Source: Gammaproteobacteria bacterium
GTDB lineage: Bacteria > Pseudomonadota > Gammaproteobacteria > VBWC01
Length of the DNA: 64,000 nucleotides
Direction: 5' to 3'
NCBI GenBank assembly: GCA_023266115.1
Contig: JAHFRU010000013.1
Coordinates: forward strand, 19,904 to 83,903
Numbering within the stretch: position 1 is the first letter of the stretch; every line of letters begins with the position of its first letter. Below the pieces are notes generated by a model that did not search any database, was not told the DNA's origin, and saw only the letters and a list, made by a program, of their open reading frames with translations. The translations under genes were made by a program, and so were the position numbers. Below, one piece after another: positions 38,715 through 48,016 of the stretch.

Positions 38715-40181
38715 CTAGATAGCCGGCCTCTCGTCCTCGCGTTCTATCAGACGACCCTGCGCCTCACGCGAAATCACCAGATTTTCAAATAACACATTGT
38801 ACGCATTTTGAAGCATTGCCAAATCCGCCTCCGTCAACCGCCGGGGATTTGTTCCATACATTCTGTTTACCTCACCATCAAATATGCGGCCACGGTAGTC
38901 GGTGAGGAATTCAATGACATCACTCCGCCAGTTTTCCGGAGGCGGCTTGTCGATGAGTGCGGCGACCAGCGCTGGCAGTTCTGGCGGAGAGCCGCAATAG
39001 TGAACTGTTGGAAGCGCGTTAAAATAGTTCTTCGCAAACGCAATTACCGGTTTTCCACGAAGGCCTGCCTCGTAACCGATCGTGCCCGCCAGTGTAAAAA
39101 CCAGGGACGTCTTCACAATCAGTTCGAGTGAATCAACGTCTGCTCCAATCAATCTGACGCCGCGTATCTTCTTGATACGCATATAGAATGCCCATGTCTT
39201 CCCGTCTACGTCTGTCGGATGGACCTTGACGTACAATTCATGAGAGACGGGGAGAGACCGGGCGATGAAGGCGATGAGAGCGATTTGATCCGAGAAAAAA
39301 GAGCCGGCGACATCAATAGATGATTCCGGTTGCGTATGAAGCGCGTAAATACAGAAAGGCCCGGTACCCGGCGATGTCCACGGGGAAACTATATTAAACG
39401 TGATCATGTTGATTCTGCGTTTTGCGTACATCCCGATAATTTTCGGAATTGTGTACCGCGAGAAATCGTTTCCTCTGTCAAAGTAACTTCGTTTCAGCAA
39501 GTTGAGAAAGTGCAAGAAGTGCGGTCGTATCAGGGAAAAAACGTCTTTAAAACTGCTCGCCGCGACCTTCAAAGCAGGACGGCTACTTGTATCCTGATAA
39601 TTTTCAAGCACGCTCTCCGACCATTTCCGATCGTCCGGCCGCCTTTGCCGGATCCGCAGAAAATTGTCTGCATCGTGACCCGCACAGAACCCGTATGTCT
39701 CCTTCGGGATCCTGAGTCGTGTCGGCACCACCCAGGGAATTCCCATGCTGCGGCAGACAAGCATGGCCATCAGCTGCAGCGCCGAATCCCTGCCGCTGGT
39801 AACAATTGAAATCTCCTTTTCCGCGAAAAACCGGGACAGCTTATCCCGGATGTGTTCGAGATATTGCAATGCGAACGGAAGGTCCTTTTCCCGCAGCATG
39901 CGATCCATCATGATGATGTCGTAGATCCTGGGACCTTCGCTACCTTCCAAATACGCCAGCTTTTCCCTGCAGGCACTCGTATCGCAGTTTCGATCCTTCA
40001 ATCCCGCATTTACGTCCAACACCTGGCGTGGAGGCACGCTCATATTCCGCAGCAGATACTGTGCGTCAGACCGATTGATACATACCCAGAACACGTTGAA
40101 TCCGCCGCGCCCTAGCACGCTGCCGAACTGCGCGAAATAATCCCCAGGGTAATTGATCAACGCGATGTTCTTACGTTTCAT
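38715..40181 (-). CDS. Capsule-synthesis-like protein, possible Kdo-type or related glycosyltransferase
   Basis: I do not recognise a precise family. The C-terminal half resembles CMP-Kdo or capsule biosynthesis transferases (Capsule_synth): FCIYALHTQPESSIDVAG, LYVKVHPTDVDGKTW, TLAGTIGYEAGLRGKPVIAFA. HTQPE/KVHP/GT.GYEA are nucleotide-sugar-site elements of that group. The N-terminal half is A+T-rich and unlike its neighbours in codon choice. ATG 40181 gives 488 residues; the upstream frame has no support. A nonulosonic acid transferase role would fit the neighbouring neuC, but this is inference. Confidence 0.6.
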   Translation of the reverse strand: MKRKNIALINYPGDYFAQFGSVLGRGGFNVFWVCINRSDAQYLLRNMSVPPRQVLDVNAGLKDRNCDTSACREKLAYLEGSEGPRIYDIIMMDRMLREKDLPFALQYLEHIRDKLSRFFAEKEISIVTSGRDSALQLMAMLVCRSMGIPWVVPTRLRIPKETYGFCAGHDADNFLRIRQRRPDDRKWSESVLENYQDTSSRPALKVAASSFKDVFSLIRPHFLHFLNLLKRSYFDRGNDFSRYTIPKIIGMYAKRRINMITFNIVSPWTSPGTGPFCIYALHTQPESSIDVAGSFFSDQIALIAFIARSLPVSHELYVKVHPTDVDGKTWAFYMRIKKIRGVRLIGADVDSLELIVKTSLVFTLAGTIGYEAGLRGKPVIAFAKNYFNALPTVHYCGSPPELPALVAALIDKPPPENWRSDVIEFLTDYRGRIFDGEVNRMYGTNPRRLTEADLAMLQNAYNVLFENLVISREAQGRLIEREDERPAI

Positions 40182-40223
40182 GGCGCCCCGCCGAGTGTAT
40201 TGTCTTCCAAGCACGCCCCGTGG

Positions 40224-41363
40224 TCAGAGAGCGTCCGGGATCGCGACTCTTGCCAGTTCATCCGCAATCCGAGGCCCTGCGTTACCGGTGCCAAAACGAT
40301 AATCCGGTTGATACCGACCGTGGGCAATCTGTTCACGGATCTTCATCGTAATTTCGTCTTTGTCATAGCCGGCAAACGCCACGTTTTTTCCATGTTCCCG
40401 TCCGTGCTGTCGATCACCAACCATAACCACCGGAACCCCGAGGTAAGCACATTCTCGAATAAAAGACGATGAATTTCCGACACAGCAAACCGCGTTGTTC
40501 AGTACCCGCGCGTAGTCTTCCGGCGCGAAATTCTTAAAATACGAGATCGGCGCGCCCATATTATTTTCCCGGAAGTGACGAATCCCCTTGGAAACATGAT
40601 CGCTGCCCGCGTCGATGTTCGGCCACATCACGATCTTCGGGATTTCCGGTACTTTTTTCAGCGCCTCCAGGGTCTCGCCGACCTGCGTGAATCCGTGGCC
40701 ATAACTGGTGGTTACCGGATGCTGCAACATCAGGAGATACGGTTTTTCCCAATCCGCTTTGCACCCGACTCCGTGGTACATCGCCATGTCATCATTACTG
40801 ATGGACAGGTCCTCATTTGCAAGCACATCCATCGCGGGACAGCCATAGTTGAACACGTATCCGGGATCCTCTCCCATCGAAATGACACAACGTGCCGAAA
40901 GCTCCGACGCCACGAAATGGATGTCTGCCAGCTTGGTGATGGCGTGACGAACCCGATCATCAATGTTACCGCTGATCTCGCCGCCCTGAAGGTGCACAAG
41001 CGGAATGTTGAGATATGTGGCGGCCACCGCAGTTGCCATGGTCTCGAAGCGATCTGCCACCGTGACGACCATATCAGGCTTCAAGTCCTCAAACGCAGTC
41101 GTCAGTTCGACTATTCCCATGCCCGTAGACTTCGCCTGTGTCGAAAGCGTCTCGCCTTCGACGACGTAATAGATCGACCTGAGCGGGACGAACCCGTCGG
41201 CCGTAATAATATCGACGGCGCGGCCAAAGCGTTCCAGCAGCGTTGACGCTCCCACAATTAACTGAAGCTCCAGTTTTGGATGGTTCTGCACCGCCTTCAT
41301 CACGTACTTGACGCGCCCATAATTTGCGCGGCTCGCGACCACCACACACACCTTTCTCTTCAT
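40224..41363 (-). CDS. neuC: UDP-N-acetylglucosamine 2-epimerase, hydrolysing (NeuC family)
   Basis: The 379-residue protein has VVVASRANYGRVKYVMKAVQ at its N-terminus, then VVTVADRFETMATAVAATYL, HLQGGEISGNIDDRVRHAI and GNSSSFIREC. These match the NeuC/NnaA-type hydrolysing 2-epimerases that release ManNAc (or a di-acetamido analogue), rather than WecB. The ATGA overlap with neuB and shared order support a nonulosonic acid pathway. The real start is ATG 41363, not the longer frame. Confidence 0.88.
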   Translation of the reverse strand: MKRKVCVVVASRANYGRVKYVMKAVQNHPKLELQLIVGASTLLERFGRAVDIITADGFVPLRSIYYVVEGETLSTQAKSTGMGIVELTTAFEDLKPDMVVTVADRFETMATAVAATYLNIPLVHLQGGEISGNIDDRVRHAITKLADIHFVASELSARCVISMGEDPGYVFNYGCPAMDVLANEDLSISNDDMAMYHGVGCKADWEKPYLLMLQHPVTTSYGHGFTQVGETLEALKKVPEIPKIVMWPNIDAGSDHVSKGIRHFRENNMGAPISYFKNFAPEDYARVLNNAVCCVGNSSSFIRECAYLGVPVVMVGDRQHGREHGKNVAFAGYDKDEITMKIREQIAHGRYQPDYRFGTGNAGPRIADELARVAIPDAL

Positions 41364-42388
41364 TCGAGATCTTCCTGACGCAGAAATTCCCATTGTTTTA
41401 TATCGCGCGTCACCTTCTTTCCAATGACCGAGCGCAGCTGATCGACCGGCAAACCTGCGTCGGCCGGCTTTTTACCCTCCAGAACCTCAAAGCGCAACGT
41501 CTCTCCGCGCCGCACGGCGCGATTGACCGCCAGCGCCTTACCAAACATCCGCCTAAGATCTCGCCTGCTGTCAGTGCCCGCTTTATCGGCGCCGAAACCA
41601 CGCGCCGCCTCAAGGAACCGGATACCCTCAACCAAAGTTGCCAGTTCATTGATTGTCAGCGAAGCAGATGCGTCCGGACCGAACATCCGACGATCGAAGG
41701 TTACATGAAATTCCACCGCCGCTGCGCCCAGCGCAACCGCTCCCAGCATCGCATATATCGTTCCTGAATGATCCGATAAACCGACCGGACAGGCGTAACG
41801 CTCCCGCAGCTTTCCCAGCCAGGCAAGACCCGTATCCGCTGCCTCTGCCGGATACTTCGTCGCGCATTGGAGCAAAGCATACGAATTCCCGTGTTCGCGC
41901 AACAGCGCCACCGCGGCGTCGATCTCCTCGATCGTTCCGAGGCCGGTGGAAAGAATGACCTCTTTACCTGTAAGCGCAACCTTCGTCAGCAATAGCGGAT
42001 TGGCCGCATCGCCCGACCCCACCTTGTATCGTGTGACACCTACCTGTTCGAGCAAATCGATAGCTGCGTTCGAAAACGGTGTCGCCAGAAACTCGACCCC
42101 GAGCTCGTCGCAGTGCGCCTTTAGCCCCTTCCACTGCTCCGCTGTAAGCTCCATACGCTTCCAGTAATCAAATCGCGTGCGATCCACGTAGGAGAATGCC
42201 ACACGAAACGGCTCCATGACGCTGCTCTCAGCCTCTGCTATATGAACCTGAAACTTCACAGCGTCCACACCGCACTTTGCGGCGGCCTCCAAAAGGGAAT
42301 GCAGAATACCGACGCTACCGTCGTGCGCCTGGGCTATCTCTGCGACAACAAATGTCCGCCCGATTTCTTCGTATTCCGTCAATTTCAT
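41360..42388 (-). CDS. neuB: N-acetylneuraminate synthase family (NeuB)
   Basis: A TIM-barrel condensing enzyme joined to a C-terminal SAF (antifreeze-like) domain. EIAQAHDGSVGI, AVKFQVHIAEAES, VGSGDAANPLLLTKVA, LSTGLGTIEEI and GLSDHSGT are the family blocks; AVNRAVRRGETLRFEVLEGKKPA starts the SAF domain. It condenses a ManNAc-like sugar with phosphoenolpyruvate to a nine-carbon acid. Sialic, legionaminic and pseudaminic synthases cannot be told apart by eye; pairing with a NeuC-type epimerase favours the first two. Confidence 0.9.
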   Translation of the reverse strand: MKLTEYEEIGRTFVVAEIAQAHDGSVGILHSLLEAAAKCGVDAVKFQVHIAEAESSVMEPFRVAFSYVDRTRFDYWKRMELTAEQWKGLKAHCDELGVEFLATPFSNAAIDLLEQVGVTRYKVGSGDAANPLLLTKVALTGKEVILSTGLGTIEEIDAAVALLREHGNSYALLQCATKYPAEAADTGLAWLGKLRERYACPVGLSDHSGTIYAMLGAVALGAAAVEFHVTFDRRMFGPDASASLTINELATLVEGIRFLEAARGFGADKAGTDSRRDLRRMFGKALAVNRAVRRGETLRFEVLEGKKPADAGLPVDQLRSVIGKKVTRDIKQWEFLRQEDLE

Positions 42389-43317
42389 ACGGTTGCCCTG
42401 ATGCGCTGTTCCAGCAGATCCACAATAAAGCGTTCAGTTCTGGCCATCGACGTCACAGTTGCGCCACCAATATGCGGTGTGACAATGACATTTTCACGCT
42501 GACTCGCGCGCCGCCAGTCAGCAAGTCGATTATTTCCCGTTTCATCGGAGATCACATCCGTCGCAACACCCGCCAAACGGCGATCAGCAATAGCCGCCAG
42601 CAACGCCGGCTCGTCCACCAGTTCGCCACGCGCCGTATTCACGAAATATCGTCCGGTCAGCGCCGCGACCTCCTTTTTGCCGATTATCGGCGGGTCCCCA
42701 TTATTGTACGACGCACACAAGACAATAATCTTGCCGGCATCAATCACAGACCGAATGTCCGGCAACAACCGCCACTTATCTTCCGCTTCCACGGATACCC
42801 TGTCGTAATAGACCACCCGGGCACCAAATACCGAACAGTAACGGGCCACGCAACGGCCTACGCGACCGAGCCCGATAATACCTACCGTCTGGCCAAACAG
42901 TTCCTCACCGCGAAACAAATCGCGGTTCCATCCGCCAGAATCCACGTGCGTCAACGCCATTTTATAACGACGCAACAGCGCCAGAATTAACCCGAATGTG
43001 TGCTCCGGAGTCGCTCTGACCGTCTCGAGAAACGAACGATGCCCGCGCAGGCTGATCAACTCCACCTTTCCTGCCGACAGCGCCGTCTCGTCCAGATGGG
43101 TATGACTGGTCGTTGGGCTGCATAGATAACGAAGACCGGGCGCCAACTTCAGGAACTCTTTATCTATATCAAACGCCAGCCTGACAAACAGCACGTTCAG
43201 AGGCGCCAGAAATCGACCGAGATCGCCGCCTTCATAACGAGCCACGGCACCAAGCCTCGAAAGCCCGGCCGCCGCATCGGCATCAAAACCCATTGGCTCC
43301 AGAATACCTATTTGCAT
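42385..43317 (-). CDS. D-isomer 2-hydroxyacid dehydrogenase (phosphoglycerate dehydrogenase-like)
   Basis: The 310 residues show the NAD site TVGIIGLGRVGRCVARYC, the catalytic Arg in VNTARGELVDEPAL and the catalytic His in VTPHIGGAT. Its ATGA overlaps neuB and its start overlaps neuA by ten bases, so it is translated as one unit with the nonulosonic acid genes. Such a dehydrogenase is not part of any standard Neu, Leg or Pse pathway. It may reduce or oxidise a 2-keto or 2-hydroxy acid made in this branch; no substrate can be read off. Confidence 0.87.
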   Translation of the reverse strand: MQIGILEPMGFDADAAAGLSRLGAVARYEGGDLGRFLAPLNVLFVRLAFDIDKEFLKLAPGLRYLCSPTTSHTHLDETALSAGKVELISLRGHRSFLETVRATPEHTFGLILALLRRYKMALTHVDSGGWNRDLFRGEELFGQTVGIIGLGRVGRCVARYCSVFGARVVYYDRVSVEAEDKWRLLPDIRSVIDAGKIIVLCASYNNGDPPIIGKKEVAALTGRYFVNTARGELVDEPALLAAIADRRLAGVATDVISDETGNNRLADWRRASQRENVIVTPHIGGATVTSMARTERFIVDLLEQRIRATV

Positions 43318-44009
43318 GACTCTAATACGGCGCGCAGCAACTTGAGATCATCCGGCGTATCCACGTCAATGGAATCGACTTTGCTCATCTGCATGAACAT
43401 CGGGCGATCGCATACCAGTTGCCCGGTCGCGCGCAGGTACGGGACACGCGTAATATAAAGCGCACCGTTTCTGATTAAGGCCGCTTGCTGCTCCTGGCGC
43501 CTGAGCCCCTTATTATGTAACGGACTTCGCGGCCGAAGCGTTCCGTCCCCCAAATCGTCATACATCACCAATTCGGTGATATAGTCCTCTCTGTAACACG
43601 AAATCAATGAATGAAAACTCTGCGAAGCAAACCGCTCTGTCGCTTCCTTAATCGCCCTTGAATTGCGGAGTGGACTGGTTGGTTGCAACAACATCACCGC
43701 ATCGTAGCTTCCGTCCGTTTTCTCCAAAACCTCCAGTGCGTGCATCACATATGCTATGGCCTTCGCAGTGTCGGTAGCGGCATCAGCCGGGCGCATAAAC
43801 GGGACGTCGGCGCGCATATTGCGCGCCACCATCGCGATTTCCGCGTCATCGGTTGACACAATGCAACGCGATAAAGTCCCCGAATCGAGCAGGTCAAGTC
43901 CGGTGTCAATCGAGTACGCAATTAGCGGCCGACCACAAACATCCGCAAGATTTTTCCTGGGAATGCCTTTCGAACCCCCGCGAGCAGGAATAATACCTAG
44001 AATTTGCAT
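43308..44009 (-). CDS. neuA: CMP-nonulosonate cytidylyltransferase (NeuA family)
   Basis: GIIPARGGSKGIPRKNL (5-21) is the nucleotide-binding signature. FMRPADAATDTAKAIAYVMHALE and MLLQPTSPLRNSRAI also match. It activates a nonulosonic acid as a CMP sugar. At 233 residues it is the usual single-domain bacterial length. The KDO homologue KdsB is excluded by the PARGGSK motif and the operon. Confidence 0.92.
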   Translation of the reverse strand: MQILGIIPARGGSKGIPRKNLADVCGRPLIAYSIDTGLDLLDSGTLSRCIVSTDDAEIAMVARNMRADVPFMRPADAATDTAKAIAYVMHALEVLEKTDGSYDAVMLLQPTSPLRNSRAIKEATERFASQSFHSLISCYREDYITELVMYDDLGDGTLRPRSPLHNKGLRRQEQQAALIRNGALYITRVPYLRATGQLVCDRPMFMQMSKVDSIDVDTPDDLKLLRAVLESCK

Positions 44010-44066
44010 TGCTGATTACCACCCGCCCTTACAAGCCAAACTGAGATCCCGAATTATTAACATGCC

Positions 44067-44282
44067 TCACGCCACTCGGCCACATTGTTCGTGTCGATTC
44101 GGCTCAAAAACAATCTGCCCGGCCTCCTTCCGGCACCCGAAGTGATTGCGTGCCAGGTCGGACTGCTCCTTCTGCGCTGTATAGTAATTGCGCTCTTTTC
44201 CGCTGATCACCGCCGCCACTTCGAATCGCTTCGCAAGCGCAACAGCAAAATAGCGATGTCGGCTATTCGTGCTGATCAACAC
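44067..44282 (-). pseudogene. Truncated formyltransferase-like gene (5' remnant)
   Basis: A GTG start with AAGGG five bases upstream opens a 71-residue frame. Its first ~54 residues (VLISTNSRHRYFAVALAKRF, then AAVISGKERNYYTAQKEQSD) look like the N-terminus of sugar N-formyltransferase-like proteins found in surface polysaccharide loci, normally around 240 residues. The frame then turns into non-homologous sequence and stops 57 bases before neuA, leaving no room for the missing catalytic C-terminal part. A deletion remnant is the simplest reading. It lies between amidotransferase 2 and neuA. Confidence 0.6.
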
Positions 44283-44290
44283 AAGACCCT

Positions 44291-46096
44291 TCAGTGACGG
44301 GTTCCTTTATCGAGAAATTCTCGCGCCCATAGTTCGAGATTAATCCATTGCCAGATAAAAAATGAGTTGTCCTGGGTTCCAGCCAGATAATTCTGGTAAG
44401 TCTGTTTAGCGCGACCCGGATCTATCCAGCCGCGCTGCATAAATGAATCCGATCCCAGCACCGACTCCACCAGTGGACGCCATTCGTTCGCCAGCCACTC
44501 TCGCTGGGGTGACTGCACCGACCTTTTGGGCGCATAAGCCACGGATGCCTGGCCTTTCTTTGCCAACAACTCTCTGAAAATGGCTTTCGTCCCGTGACGA
44601 GTCAGGAGCTTTTCGGTCGGGATTCCAAACGCGAACTCCACAAGCCGGTGATCAAGGTACGGAACTCGCAACTCCCGTGAGTGGGCCATCGATACCCGAT
44701 CATTGAAACGCAAACCGCGCGGGATTTTTACGTACAAAAGATCCTGGATCGCCGCTCGCCGCACGGGGTCCTCGATTGACGGTACGGACGACGACGGCAA
44801 CGGATCGACGCCTGCCAATTGCGCTGACATGGCTTCCGGCCTTAACCCTGATGTCCCATCGACCGCGCTGCCGGCCATTGGCCGTGACGGCGCCTTACCC
44901 CAGAAGTGAATGTAATCAGCGGCACGGCGTGCGCGTATCGCCTCGGTAGGTGCTGAATAGACATAGATCTGGTGATAGCGCATGTATCCCAGGAAAATTT
45001 CGTCAACGCCATTCCCGTCCAGTAACACAGTGATGCCGTTCTTTACGGCCAACTGATACAACGCGTTGTAGCCGCATACGACGATACCCCCAAACGGCTC
45101 CGCCTGTGACCTCACGGTCCCGGGCAGCCACGCTTCAATGGTCTGCGGGGTAATATTTGCCACGTGTAATACGCCGCCAGTAGATACCTCCCTGACCCAT
45201 GGCAACTCGCTGTATCCGTCATAGTCCTGATTGAACAGATGAACGCCAGCGATATTCTCAAGCGCCACAGTAACGAGCATCGAAGAATCAACACCGCCGG
45301 AAACATTCAATCCGACATCAACATCGGCGACGAGATGAGACTTGATCGCTGCATCGATGTGGCTGGCGGCGGCCGACTCAAGTTCCTCATCAGTCGCTGA
45401 AGTCAGATCCGGGATATGCTTCTCCAGATCGTACCAGCGACGCGGAATCCACTGGCCACTGTTTAAATCGATATCGACCAGAGTGCCGGGCTCTACTGCA
45501 TATACATCCTGGAAAAACGTGTAACGGCTATGGCTGTAATCACCGGATTCCAGGTATGTGCGTATGGTTGACTCTTTCGCTCGCACATCGTTATTCAGGC
45601 GCAACAGCGGTGGAATCTCGCTGGCGAATACCCAACCGTCACCGGCCGAGCGATAGTACAAAGGCTTGATCCCGAATCGGTCACGCACCACCGTGACGTG
45701 TCTGCGTTCGGCGTCGTAGATCGCCAAGGCAAACATCCCAATCAGGTATTGCAGGCATTCTGCACCCCACTTTGCCCAGGACGCGAGCAGAACCTCGGTG
45801 TCACTGCGGGTGCGCCACGCCCAAAAGTCGCCAAGACGGGATTTGATGTCGAGATAATTGAATATCTCGCCGTTGAACACCATCGTATATCGCCCACAGG
45901 GTGAGCTGATCGGCTGATTGGCGCTATCCGACGTGTCGATAATCTTCAACCTTGTATGGGCAAATTGCAGCCGGTGGCCTTCGAACCACTTTTCTGCTTG
46001 CGCATCCGGTCCGCGATGACGGAGGTCGCCCAAGGCCGCCTTCAGCGGAACCGTCCAGCGCCCTGAGGGATCCCACGCAACGATCAAACCGCACAT
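44291..46096 (-). CDS. Asparagine synthetase-like amidotransferase, copy 2
   Basis: MCGLIVAWD exposes Cys2; LRHRGPDAQAEKWF and MVFNGEIFNYLDIKSRL complete the glutaminase domain. The synthetase half has VSGGVDSSMLVTVAL. It is the most divergent of the three copies: DGNGVDEIFLGYMRYH replaces the usual SGxGGDELFGGY, so its acceptor pocket probably differs. It adjoins the neu group and may amidate a nonulosonic or uronic acid. Confidence 0.9.
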   Translation of the reverse strand: MCGLIVAWDPSGRWTVPLKAALGDLRHRGPDAQAEKWFEGHRLQFAHTRLKIIDTSDSANQPISSPCGRYTMVFNGEIFNYLDIKSRLGDFWAWRTRSDTEVLLASWAKWGAECLQYLIGMFALAIYDAERRHVTVVRDRFGIKPLYYRSAGDGWVFASEIPPLLRLNNDVRAKESTIRTYLESGDYSHSRYTFFQDVYAVEPGTLVDIDLNSGQWIPRRWYDLEKHIPDLTSATDEELESAAASHIDAAIKSHLVADVDVGLNVSGGVDSSMLVTVALENIAGVHLFNQDYDGYSELPWVREVSTGGVLHVANITPQTIEAWLPGTVRSQAEPFGGIVVCGYNALYQLAVKNGITVLLDGNGVDEIFLGYMRYHQIYVYSAPTEAIRARRAADYIHFWGKAPSRPMAGSAVDGTSGLRPEAMSAQLAGVDPLPSSSVPSIEDPVRRAAIQDLLYVKIPRGLRFNDRVSMAHSRELRVPYLDHRLVEFAFGIPTEKLLTRHGTKAIFRELLAKKGQASVAYAPKRSVQSPQREWLANEWRPLVESVLGSDSFMQRGWIDPGRAKQTYQNYLAGTQDNSFFIWQWINLELWAREFLDKGTRH

Positions 46097-46097
46097 C

Positions 46098-46781
46098 TTA
46101 GGAATTTTTGCTGTTATGCATTAACCAGTCGATGATCGACAGCCCCGGAATAAACGTGTCGGCGGTGCCGTACGTCACCGGCTGGAAATTCTGATAGACG
46201 AGCTCAATACCGGCATCAGCAAAACGTTGATCTTCCTGATAGTCGCCGGAGCCGCCGCCGCACAGGTAGGCGCTTGCACCCAGATGCTTGCAAATGGCGA
46301 CCAGCCGTTCCGTAGACGTTTCGGACATGTGAGGCAATGCCGATTGTCGAATCCACTCGACCTGGTGTCCCAACAGACGCGACAGGTGCTGAATAACGTT
46401 TACATTAAAGTCGGCCAGGCTGTCCGTCGCGTAGTCCAGAAGCCCGCTGACCACGTCGTATGCCTGGGTAAAATCAGGCGCGTGCCGATAATTCGCATCG
46501 AGACGCTTGCGCAAATCGTCGCGCCAGGGTCGATGATTATTGATATGAACGGCGTCAATCAGCTGACGACCGTGTGCGCGGACGACAGGGCATGATATCC
46601 ATGCCGCTTTCCCGCCCTCGTTGATTTTCACGCGGTTACACCACGAGCTCATACTGCTTCCGCTCTTTGGATAGTCCACATGATCAAGAAATACGAACAC
46701 GTCCGCGCGAGCGATCTTGTCAAAATATCCCATCCATGGAAAAAAGTTAGGCTGATGAATCGCGCAGACTTTTGCCGCCAT
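46098..46781 (-). CDS. WbqC-like family protein
   Basis: The 227 residues begin MAAKVCAIHQPNFFPWMGYFDKI, the WbqC signature (HQPxxFPWxGYF), with VFLDHVDYPK, NRVKIN and a late LCGGGSGDYQE. Members are widespread in O-antigen loci, often beside DegT aminotransferases; the biochemical role is not settled. Start taken as ATG 46781, which shares a base with the upstream stop (TGATG). Confidence 0.88.
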   Translation of the reverse strand: MAAKVCAIHQPNFFPWMGYFDKIARADVFVFLDHVDYPKSGSSMSSWCNRVKINEGGKAAWISCPVVRAHGRQLIDAVHINNHRPWRDDLRKRLDANYRHAPDFTQAYDVVSGLLDYATDSLADFNVNVIQHLSRLLGHQVEWIRQSALPHMSETSTERLVAICKHLGASAYLCGGGSGDYQEDQRFADAGIELVYQNFQPVTYGTADTFIPGLSIIDWLMHNSKNS

Positions 46782-48016
46782 CAGTTCGCTCTCGTGTTTC
46801 CATCGAATTTCTGTACTGCCGCCGGAGCGTCGCACTGAAAACTCCCATCGTTCCACGATGAGCCACCGAACGTTCCAGCCTCGATGCTCTCGATTGCTTC
46901 CTGAAACTGCGCGGCGCGCGCAGCCACGGAATGCTTTCGTAAAACCAGGGTTCGCCCGGCAGACGCGATAGCTTCAAATGGGGAAGAGTCACGCGCCACA
47001 GCCTTGACGATCTCGACAGCCTCGGTGTTTTCACGGACGAAAACGCAATTTTCTCCGTGCCGAAAACCCAGCCTCTCCGCTCCTACGGCGGGCCAACACA
47101 CCATAAGAGCGCCCGCCGCCGGAATTTCAAAAAATTTTCGGACAGGATAATTGTTCGCCCCGCCGTCGGTTACACAAGCCCTGGATTCCGCGAGGCACTT
47201 CTGGAACGCCAGGTTATAAAGATTCACCAGATAAAAGTTCGAAAAAGGACGGAGCGCGAGTCGGTTCGCGATCTGGAACGGGTACCGGTACCTGCCATCC
47301 GCAATCCGAACGTCAGATAGCCTGGCGAGAACAGGCCGCATTTCGCGACGTCTCGCATAGCGAGATCCCGGTACCGCGACGTCGTACCCGCGGGCCGACA
47401 GTGAACCCCAATAAAATTCGCTGTCAGCGACAAAATGGCCAATGTTTATGAATTTGTACCGGTTGTCTTCCGCGAATTTGTCGAGCAGCCCTATCTGATA
47501 ACCTTTCCTCAATTGCTTCTGGATGTAGTTCTCTTTTCCCACCGCTCTGGTATCCGACTTTGCATCCAAAAATCCGTGCCCCCACCCCATAAAGTATTCC
47601 GCATGCTCGAATAATAAATCGAGCCTGGATTGCTGAGTTGTGTGCGGATCGAGCTCCGATATTGCGCAGATCACTCGCCTGCGATTTTCCTTGCAGTAAC
47701 GTTCGACGTCACGCAGAAACTGCTCACTGATTCGGCCCTTATTGAACACCGCGGTAAAACGCTGCAGATATCGCGCCAGTTCCGCAATTTCGAGCTTGAT
47801 AACACACTGCGCCGTGACCACGATAAAGTCGACACCGCCGATTTTATCGACGTATTGACCGATACCTTTGTCGAGTGTTTGCGGATCGACAAAACCCGGC
47901 CCGTAGGTATACATTTCGGCGCATCGTGCGATGGCCGCCGGTAACAGCGAGCTTGTCGCGTTCATATAGCGTTGATTGATCGCTACAAACAGTATCTTTC
48001 GTCGATCAGCCACCAT
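46781..48016 (-). CDS. Glycosyltransferase, CgeB/group-1-like C-terminal domain
   Basis: The C-terminal region YPVRKFFEIPAAGALMVCWPAVGAERLGF and the following HGENCVFV resemble the glycosyl transferase group 1 domain of CgeB-type proteins (KxxEAxACGxxL...F..G.e...). The N-terminal 250 residues match nothing I know. It is fully coupled to wbqC. A transferase is the best guess. Confidence 0.68.
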   Translation of the reverse strand: MVADRRKILFVAINQRYMNATSSLLPAAIARCAEMYTYGPGFVDPQTLDKGIGQYVDKIGGVDFIVVTAQCVIKLEIAELARYLQRFTAVFNKGRISEQFLRDVERYCKENRRRVICAISELDPHTTQQSRLDLLFEHAEYFMGWGHGFLDAKSDTRAVGKENYIQKQLRKGYQIGLLDKFAEDNRYKFINIGHFVADSEFYWGSLSARGYDVAVPGSRYARRREMRPVLARLSDVRIADGRYRYPFQIANRLALRPFSNFYLVNLYNLAFQKCLAESRACVTDGGANNYPVRKFFEIPAAGALMVCWPAVGAERLGFRHGENCVFVRENTEAVEIVKAVARDSSPFEAIASAGRTLVLRKHSVAARAAQFQEAIESIEAGTFGGSSWNDGSFQCDAPAAVQKFDGNTRAN

